A stretch of DNA of 64,000 nucleotides, taken from the NCBI RefSeq assembly GCF_008123515.1, contig NZ_VSSR01000034.1, forward strand, positions 62,001-126,000. Reading direction: 5' to 3'. Below are positions 58,563-64,000 of the stretch, piece after piece. Under the pieces are notes generated by a model. That model made no database searches, was not told the origin of the DNA, and was given only the letters and a program-made list of their open reading frames with translations. Origin of the DNA: Bradyrhizobium cytisi. GTDB lineage: Bacteria > Pseudomonadota > Alphaproteobacteria > Rhizobiales > Xanthobacteraceae. Each line of letters begins with the position of its first letter. Position 1 is the stretch's first letter. The position numbers and the translations under genes were made by a program.

Positions 58563-60344
58563 ATGCACCGGAGACGTCTGCTACAAGGCGGGATTGCGAC
58601 GATGATCGCACTTCAAACCGACCTCCAGCCCTGGTTCCCACACAACGCCATTGCGAATGTGACACCGGGTCGCGTCCGGCCGGGAATGCCTGGTTGGCCT
58701 GGCGAATCCGACTGGGCTGCGCTGAAGACGGCCACCAACGGCCGGCTCTCGAAGGTCGTGATGCCAAGGCTGGATGGCCCCGACGGTAAAGCGCTGCTCG
58801 CAAACCCTTTCGCGATCGGCGACCAAGCCGGCTTGACCCAAAGCTCCGGCTGGCTCGACGCATGGCGATCAGTCCCCAGCGCCTACATGGTGGCGGCCGA
58901 GACCGCAGCCGACGTGGCCGCAGCCGTGCGCTTTGCCACGGCCCACAATCTGCGCCTCGTCGTGAAGGGTCGAGGCCACAGTTATCTAGGTGCGTCGTGC
59001 GCGCCGGATTCTCTCCTGCTCTGGACGCGCAGGATGGACAGCATCACCGTCCACGACGGCTTTAGCCCGGCCGGATCGGGCGCTGCGGTCGTCCCCGCGG
59101 TCTCGGTCGGCGCCGGTGCGATGTGGCTGCACGCCTACCAGACGGTGACCGGCGGCGCGGGGCGTTATGTGCAGGGCGGCGGCTGCACCACCGTGGGCGT
59201 GGCAGGGCTCGTCCAAGGCGGCGGATTCGGCAGCTTCTCCAAGAGATTCGGGACGGCAGCCGGAAGCCTTCTCGAAGCCGAGATCGTGACGGCGGACGGC
59301 GCCGTCCGCACCGTCAATGCGGGGCGCGAGCCGGATCTGTTCTGGGCCCTGAAGGGTGGAGGCGGCGGCACGTTCGGGGTCGTGACCCGGCTGACGCTTG
59401 CGACCCATCCGCTGCCCGACACGGTCGGCGCCGTGAGCCTCACACTTCGTGCCCATTCCGACGAGGCCTATCGTCGGCTGCTTGGGCGCTTCATCGAGCT
59501 GTATGCGAGCGCGCTTTGCAATCCACATTGGGGCGAGCAGGTACGCGCGCGTCCGGACAATCGTCTCCAGGTGACGATGACCTTTCAGGGCATCGGCAAG
59601 GACGAGGCCCGGGCGGCTTTCAAGCCATTGCTCGACTTCGCCGACGCCAATCCTGCGGACTACGAGGGCCAGGCCTCATTCTCCGTCGCGAGCGTGCCGG
59701 CGCGCTACTTCTGGAACGGCTGGCTCTACCGGCTGTTCGCGCGATCGGTTGTCAATTTCGATAACCGGCGGGACGCGCCATGGACCGACTTCTGGTGGGC
59801 CGGCGACGGCGAGCAGGTCGGTGCCTTTTGGCAGGCCTACACCTCGGCATGGATGCCGTTTTCCCTGCTCGATCAGGAGAACCAGCCGCGCCTCGTCGAT
59901 GCCTGGTTTGCGGCGAGCCGGCAGTGGGCGGTCGCGTTCCACTTCAACAAGGGGCTCGCCGGCGCACCGGCCGAAGCGATCGCCGCGGCGAAGGACACTC
60001 CGATGAACCCCGACGTGGTCGATGCCTTTGCGCTCGCGATCATTGCGGCCGCCGGGCCGCCGGTCTTCGACGGCTTGCCGGCGCCGAACCTGTCCGCGGG
60101 CGTCGATCACCGCGCGCATGTCAAGGAGGCCATGGCGCGTTTGCGCTCGGCCGCACCCGAAACCGGCTGCTACGTCAACGAATGCGATTACTTCCAGGCG
60201 GGTTGGCAGAAAGCGTTCTGGGGCGACAATTACGCGCGGCTGCTCGCGATCAAGCGCCGCTACGACCCCGACGGGCTGTTCTTCGTCCACCATGGCGTCG
60301 GGAGCGAGGGTTGGAGCGACGATGGATTCACGCGGCTTGAGTAG
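58563..60344 (+). CDS. BBE-type FAD-linked oxidase with bicovalent flavin signature
   Basis: A 593-residue oxidase of the berberine-bridge/PCMH superfamily. The PCMH FAD domain starts at about residue 105 and carries H139 in VKGRGHSYLG and C208 in VQGGGCTTVGVAG, the two residues that bind FAD covalently in bicovalent enzymes. The C-terminus (NYARLLAIKRRYDPDGLFFV, then HHGVGSEGW) is the BBE domain. The N-terminus (HRRRLLQGG) is twin-arginine-like and may direct Tat export. Such enzymes oxidise sugars, alcohols or alkaloid-like substrates; the substrate is unknown. ATG 58563. Confidence 0.9.
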   Translation: MHRRRLLQGGIATMIALQTDLQPWFPHNAIANVTPGRVRPGMPGWPGESDWAALKTATNGRLSKVVMPRLDGPDGKALLANPFAIGDQAGLTQSSGWLDAWRSVPSAYMVAAETAADVAAAVRFATAHNLRLVVKGRGHSYLGASCAPDSLLLWTRRMDSITVHDGFSPAGSGAAVVPAVSVGAGAMWLHAYQTVTGGAGRYVQGGGCTTVGVAGLVQGGGFGSFSKRFGTAAGSLLEAEIVTADGAVRTVNAGREPDLFWALKGGGGGTFGVVTRLTLATHPLPDTVGAVSLTLRAHSDEAYRRLLGRFIELYASALCNPHWGEQVRARPDNRLQVTMTFQGIGKDEARAAFKPLLDFADANPADYEGQASFSVASVPARYFWNGWLYRLFARSVVNFDNRRDAPWTDFWWAGDGEQVGAFWQAYTSAWMPFSLLDQENQPRLVDAWFAASRQWAVAFHFNKGLAGAPAEAIAAAKDTPMNPDVVDAFALAIIAAAGPPVFDGLPAPNLSAGVDHRAHVKEAMARLRSAAPETGCYVNECDYFQAGWQKAFWGDNYARLLAIKRRYDPDGLFFVHHGVGSEGWSDDGFTRLE

Positions 60345-60360
60345 GCGTTGCTCGGTGCGA

Positions 60361-60396
60361 CGTAACCGTCCGGTGAAGCCTCACCGGACGGTTACG
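60361..60396. terminator. Strong hairpin between convergent genes
   Basis: A perfect 16-base stem (CGTAACCGTCCGGTGA at 60361-60376, complement at 60381-60396) around AGCC. It has no T-run but sits between convergent ends of the flavin oxidase and TetR genes, so termination for both is likely. Confidence 0.75.
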
Positions 60397-60411
60397 TCGT
60401 GCGCCCATCGC

Positions 60412-61032
60412 CTACGGACCGCCAGGTCCGGATGATGAGACCGACGCAGCCTCGAGCAACAGTCTGGCTGCGTCGCGGCTCGCCTGCGCTATGGCCGGAT
60501 CGCGTGTCGATTGGGCGATCACGAGCGCGCCTTGGATGAGTGACAAGATCTGGAGCACGGCTTGTTCAGGCTTGCTCAATGCCAAAGGCTCGACGAGCGA
60601 CGCCACAAATTCACGCAAGCTCTTGAAATGAGCGGCGATGGTGGCCTGGACGTCCGGAGAATCAACGTCCGGTCCGAACTCGGCCAGTCCCCTCACGAAC
60701 GGACAGCCGCGGAAGGAAGGCGATCGAAAGGCCTCGCCCAGCGCGTCAAAAATGGCAAGGACGCGCTCCAGCGGCGATAGCCCGGGTTTTTCGGTCGAGG
60801 CCGCGAGCATCTGAAACCAGGCGGCGTCCTGGTGTCGCAGGTAGGTAGCGACCATGTTCGCCTTCGACGGAAAGTGCTTGTAAAACGTCATCTTGGCCAC
60901 GCCGCTTTCGGCGATGATGCGGTCAACCCCGACAGTGTGGATGCTGAACCGGTAAAACAGGTCCGACGCTGTCCTCAGTATCCGTTCTCGCGGCGCGAGA
61001 GCGTTAAGCGGCTGCCCCTCCAAATCGATCAT
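60412..61032 (-). CDS. TetR/AcrR family regulator
   Basis: A 206-residue regulator from ATG 61032 (AGGA about nine bases upstream; GTG 61041 is too close to it). The N-terminal TetR helix-turn-helix is at about residues 15-60 (RERILRTASDLFYRFSIHTV, GVDRIIAESGVAKMTFYKHF), followed by ligand-binding helices. It is divergent from the SDR gene, with an inverted-repeat operator between. It probably represses the SDR gene and itself. Inducer unknown. Confidence 0.92.
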   Translation of the reverse strand: MIDLEGQPLNALAPRERILRTASDLFYRFSIHTVGVDRIIAESGVAKMTFYKHFPSKANMVATYLRHQDAAWFQMLAASTEKPGLSPLERVLAIFDALGEAFRSPSFRGCPFVRGLAEFGPDVDSPDVQATIAAHFKSLREFVASLVEPLALSKPEQAVLQILSLIQGALVIAQSTRDPAIAQASRDAARLLLEAASVSSSGPGGP

Positions 61033-61084
61033 CTCCGGCACGTCCTGCCCCCATCCTCGGTCTGACTCAAACTCCTCAGGCGCA

Positions 61085-61138
61085 TAGACAGACTACCCTG
61101 TCTATTTTTCTGTTGCAATGTACATACAGGTCTGTCTA
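61085..61138. promoter_or_regulatory. TetR operator and divergent promoter region
   Basis: TAGACAG (61085-61091), six bases, then CTGTCTA (61098-61104) form a perfect inverted repeat. A second CTGTCTA (61132-61138) is preceded at the matching distance by a weaker TGTACAT half. The two sites flank the likely promoter between the TetR and SDR genes, so repression of both is plausible. Confidence 0.78.
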
Positions 61139-61178
61139 TCTGGTCGATGCTATTTGGACAGAAGCGAAAGGACATAGG

Positions 61179-62057
61179 ATGAACGGAAAAGTCGTTGTCG
61201 TGACAGGCACGAGCAGTGGTTTTGGAAGACTCACGGCATTGGAGCTCGCGAGGCGGGGTCATACGGTGGTTGCGACCATGCGAGACGTCGAAGGGCGAAA
61301 TGGCCAAGTCCGGAGCGAACTCATCGAAGCGGCAAAAGCCGAGGGGCGTGTGCTGCAGGTCCTCGAAATGGATGTCGCCGACGAGGCGTCAGTCAATGCG
61401 GCGATCGACCATGTCATCAAGCAACATGGAAGGATCGATGCGTTGATCAACAACGCAGGCACCATGTTCGTCGGGGTCACGGAAGCCTACACGGTCGCGG
61501 ATATCGAACGGCAATTTGCGGTGAATTTCTTCGGTGCCGCGCGAGCCGATCGTGCCGTTCTGCCGCATATGCGCGCCGCCGGCAGCGGACTTCTCGTCCA
61601 TGTCACGTCGTTGATGGGCCGACTGATCTTTCCCTTCTTCGGTGTCTATTCCGCGAGCAAGTTTGCGCTCGAGGCGCTCGCCGAGTCCTATCGCTACGAA
61701 CTTTCAAGCTTCGGCGTCGACTCGGTGATCGTCGAACCAGGGGCATTCCCCAGCAACCTGCTGCCATCCAGTCCGGAGCCGTCCGACGAAGGCGTGCTGG
61801 CATCATACGGTGCGGTCGCGGCGATCCCGGGCCAAATCAAAGACAGCTCAAGCCAGGCAAACGATTCGTCCAATCCGCCACGACCCCAGCTGGTTGCCGA
61901 TGCCATCGCGCGGCTGGTCGAAGCCACGGAACGGCGCCCGTTGCGGACGGTCGTCATGCCCGAGGGGATGGATCTCGGAGTAGAACGGCTGAACGAGGCC
62001 GCCACCTCTGTTCAAAACGATATGCTCGGCGCATTCGGTATGTCGAGCATGATCTGA
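61179..62057 (+). CDS. Short-chain dehydrogenase/reductase
   Basis: A 292-residue SDR from ATG 61179, just after AAGGACATAGG; the longer ORF from 61113 would cross the operator. Motifs: TGTSSGFG (9-16, cofactor loop), NNAGT near residue 91, and catalytic Tyr/Lys in YSASKFALEALAESYRYEL. It is probably NADP-dependent. The C-terminal extension (about 30 residues, ending FGMSSMI) is typical of the extended classical type. Its regulator is the divergent TetR gene. Substrate unknown. Confidence 0.92.
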   Translation: MNGKVVVVTGTSSGFGRLTALELARRGHTVVATMRDVEGRNGQVRSELIEAAKAEGRVLQVLEMDVADEASVNAAIDHVIKQHGRIDALINNAGTMFVGVTEAYTVADIERQFAVNFFGAARADRAVLPHMRAAGSGLLVHVTSLMGRLIFPFFGVYSASKFALEALAESYRYELSSFGVDSVIVEPGAFPSNLLPSSPEPSDEGVLASYGAVAAIPGQIKDSSSQANDSSNPPRPQLVADAIARLVEATERRPLRTVVMPEGMDLGVERLNEAATSVQNDMLGAFGMSSMI

Positions 62058-62076
62058 AACTCCGAGCGTCAATCGG

Positions 62077-62157
62077 AACTACGAATTAATTAGAATTACG
62101 AATTACGGTGACAGTGCACTTAACTAGGCAGGAGCGAAGTTTGGTGCGCTGTCACCG
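62077..62157. repeat. Hairpin repeat element of a fourth type
   Basis: Short direct repeats of (A)GAATTAC-type (62083-62105) precede a hairpin: CGGTGACAGTGCAC (62106-62119) and GTGCGCTGTCACCG (62144-62157), one mismatch. It resembles REP-type elements linked to IS200/RAYT-family transposases, though none is encoded nearby. A partial relative of the loop (CAGGAGCGAAGTT then GTGCACCG) occurs near 63456-63480. Confidence 0.7.
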
Positions 62158-62197
62158 AGATTGTCGTGTCTCACTCGAGGGGTGCAGTCCGCGACCG

Positions 62198-63109
62198 TCA
62201 CTTCACCGGCGGCAGACCGGCGACGGCAGCGTCGGAAGGAGGGTTCAGGCACTTCGGATGGCCAAAGCCGCCAGCGCTATGGCCGACGCCGCCCTGTCCG
62301 TTGGGCGCCAGGCCCGTGCCGCCGGTCCCGTCGGTGTTTGCTGTGATGTCGAAGACGATGTTGTCGGGGTGGCTCGCATCTCCCGACACGCCCTTGACGC
62401 CCTGCAATTGATCGAGCCCGAGCGCATTTCGGAGCCGCCACGCCACCATGTGATCGGTGCAGGAGGTGTCGCCGCTGACGCCGACGCCGCCGACCTTGGC
62501 TCCATTGCGATACAGCGCAAGGCCGCCGCCGAACACGTTCACGCCGCCGATGCGCTGGCCAACCATCGGGTCATTCGGCGTGCCGAACGACGAGCCGCTG
62601 GCTGGGCCCGGATTGAAGTTTGCCGTGCTGATGCCAGTGCCCGAGAACGGCGGATGGTTGCCGTAGGCAGCTGCCGTATCGACCGGATTGCTGTGCTGCA
62701 GCCCATAGAGGCTGCCACCCGGCTGCACGGCGGTGAACAGGTTGGCGGTCGACAAGGCAAGCCCGGTCGGAAACAGGCTGCCGGCGGGTGTCGCGTTCTT
62801 ACCCAAGCTGAAGTCGTTCGCAGTGTTTGCCTTCTGGGCGGAGATGACGCGGCTGCCCAGCCATTGCGAGGTGCCTTGGCTGCCCGAGAAGGCGACCGCG
62901 CAGACGGTGCCGTCGTTGGCAACCAGTGTGCCCCACATGTGGAAGCCGAGGCCGCCATTGGCACCGGAAGCGGGCGTGATGGCGCCGACAAGTGCCGCAC
63001 GAAGTTGCGAAAAATCAGGCAGAGCGGCGCAATCCGCAAAGGCCGGGAGGGTCACCATGGTAACGAGAGCGCTGATCGAACAGAAAAGAGTTCGTCGCTT
63101 GACGTTCAT
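62198..63109 (-). CDS. GlcG/HbpS-type haem-binding protein, exported
   Basis: A 303-residue exported protein from ATG 63109 (AGGAG seven bases upstream; earlier starts to 63241 give unlikely text). After a signal peptide (SISALVTMVTLPAFA) there is a GlcG/HbpS (DUF336-like) fold: LRAALVGAITPASGANGGLG, QWLGSRVISAQKANTANDFS and GGGLALYRNGAKVGGVGVSG. HbpS-type proteins bind haem or iron at the surface, but the ligand here is not shown by sequence alone. It is longer than the usual 140-residue domain, with Gly/Ser/Asn-rich loops. Confidence 0.78.
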   Translation of the reverse strand: MNVKRRTLFCSISALVTMVTLPAFADCAALPDFSQLRAALVGAITPASGANGGLGFHMWGTLVANDGTVCAVAFSGSQGTSQWLGSRVISAQKANTANDFSLGKNATPAGSLFPTGLALSTANLFTAVQPGGSLYGLQHSNPVDTAAAYGNHPPFSGTGISTANFNPGPASGSSFGTPNDPMVGQRIGGVNVFGGGLALYRNGAKVGGVGVSGDTSCTDHMVAWRLRNALGLDQLQGVKGVSGDASHPDNIVFDITANTDGTGGTGLAPNGQGGVGHSAGGFGHPKCLNPPSDAAVAGLPPVK

Positions 63110-63626
63110 TGTGCTGCTCCTGTGGTGCGATGGGTGGTTGATCAGGAAAGCGCGGCCCCATCGTGCCCGCGCAAAATCTGAAAAATCGGTCGTACTTTCA
63201 AAAACCCCGTTAGCAAACGGGCCTGCGCGACGACGAGGCAAGGCGTCCTGGTATCTGCGAACCTCGCCGCGCTCAAAACTGAAGTCGTCACCGAGGCAAT
63301 GCTGTTCGGACGTCTTCGTGGCAGTGGCAATGACCTAATGCTTCCAAGAGCACGGTGGTCCCATGGTTAAGTCTGGGAGCGACCGCAGAGGTTCACAGAA
63401 AATCCCGGCGAAGTCGGAGTTGGGTCTGAATGTGAAGAACTCAACGTGAGCAAATCCAGGAGCGAAGTTGAGTGCACCGTAATTACCATTTGGCATGGGC
63501 AAACGCCGAGGCGCCATCGGCCCTATCAGGCATACGGCACGCGCCGACCAGTACAGAGATCAGGACTGACGCAGGTGCGAACCATTCGATATAAGAGGCG
63601 TCGCTAGGTCAGCTCGAGGGTCCGGG
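63110..63626. other. Intergenic region with a partial repeat
   Basis: About 515 bases with no supported gene. It contains a fragment (63456-63480) related to the hairpin element at 62.1 kb, and the leader of the GNAT gene (GAGGGTCCGGG before 63627). Short ORFs in this stretch (for example 63335-63517 on the minus strand) lack ribosome sites. Confidence 0.4.
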
Positions 63627-64000
63627 ATGGTAATAATCAGAGCTGCAAATACGACGCAGGAACGTGAAGCATGTTTTCAGATTCGACATGAGGTCTTTGT
63701 AGTCGAACAGAAGGTTCCGGTCGATCTGGAGCGCGATGAACACGACAGCGGAGCTCTTCATTTTGTTGCACTGGCTGACGGCCAGTCTGTAGGAACAGCG
63801 CGTGTTGTGTTGAGGGATAACGGCGCGTCGGCCAAAATTGGTCGTGTGGCCGTGCGCCGTTCGAACCGGGGTTTTGGTATTGGCAAGATGCTGATCGCCG
63901 CTATTGAAGAAACCCCAGATCTAAAACACGTCCGCAATTTCCTCCTGGACGCCCAGGCGCATGCGCTGCAGTTCTATGCAGATTTGGGATACGAGGCTTA
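63627..64000 (+). CDS. GNAT family N-acetyltransferase, N-terminal part (runs off the right edge)
   Basis: ATG 63627 opens a 124-codon partial gene beginning MVIIRAANTTQEREACFQIR. It shows the GNAT pattern: EVFVVEQKVPVDLERDEHDS (residue 23 on, an ElaA-like segment), GTARVVLRDNGASAKIGRVAVRR and the acetyl-CoA loop RRSNRGFGIGKMLIAA (the R-x-x-G-x-G type). The codon use is more A+T-rich than in the core genes, hinting at transfer. The C-terminus lies beyond the window, so the length is unknown. Confidence 0.87.
   Translation, partial: MVIIRAANTTQEREACFQIRHEVFVVEQKVPVDLERDEHDSGALHFVALADGQSVGTARVVLRDNGASAKIGRVAVRRSNRGFGIGKMLIAAIEETPDLKHVRNFLLDAQAHALQFYADLGYEA

Overview
The window is high-GC alphaproteobacterial chromosome, most likely Bradyrhizobium or a close Nitrobacteraceae relative. 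This rests on protein character and gene order: hdaA-ppk1-ppx, purM-purN, type II glutamine synthetase (glnII) with a DUF2735 protein beside it, SelO, rnd/aspS, tandem GrlR-like proteins, L,D-transpeptidases and many small secreted proteins. It also rests on several families of interspersed palindromic repeats with the feel of that genus. I ran no database search, so the assignment is from recognition only. I see no rRNA, tRNA, CRISPR array, complete insertion sequence or prophage.

1-10 kb is core housekeeping DNA: the start of an ABC-F ATPase, a small secreted Gly/His/Trp protein, ndk, a TerC-type membrane protein, then the leftward block CDP-alcohol phosphatidyltransferase / hdaA / ppk1 / ppx (phospholipid synthesis, replication control, polyphosphate turnover), divergent from purM-purN. 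10-16 kb is more accessory: a decayed gene, a VapBC-type toxin-antitoxin pair, a cold-shock gene, an autotransporter-type outer membrane barrel, and a LysR regulator divergent from two GNAT proteins, an isochorismatase-fold protein lacking its nucleophilic cysteine, and a 55-residue acidic peptide.

16-32 kb carries a class III aminotransferase, rnd, selO, aspS, an inner-membrane-anchored DUF945/AsmA-like protein, maeB (malic enzyme fused to a phosphotransacetylase-like domain), DoxX, a DHFR/RibD-like reductase, a polysaccharide deacetylase and a large L,D-transpeptidase. 32-46 kb has creA, small secreted proteins, a MocR/PdxR regulator divergent from a PNPOx-like flavoprotein, an ArgE/DapE peptidase, the kynurenine operon kynB-kynA-kynU (tryptophan to anthranilate), a thioesterase, a GNAT protein, a DUF2161 protein, GrlR-like, SDR, SGNH and tyrosine-phosphatase genes.

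46-51 kb is the nitrogen-assimilation locus: a DUF2735 protein and glnII, with a clear -24/-12 sigma-54 promoter and tandem terminators. A two-domain GrlR-like protein, a ModA-like binding protein without a signal peptide, and a frameshifted Sel1-repeat gene follow. 51-64 kb is accessory: a leftward operon of two paralogous DUF1254/DUF1214 proteins and an outer-membrane channel-like protein, a tail-fibre-type protein, a GFA-family remnant, a tautomerase, a bicovalent flavin oxidase, a TetR regulator divergent from an SDR with a clear palindromic operator, a GlcG/HbpS-like haem-binding protein and the start of a GNAT gene.

Repeats recur in the gaps: four copies of one 'GTCATTGCGAG' inverted-repeat element (17.6, 22.9, 37.8 and 40.95 kb), one of a 'CGTCATGCCCGGG' element (27.5 kb), two inverted copies of a third family (28.3 and 51.1 kb), one hairpin element of a fourth type (62.1 kb), and several short tandem duplications.
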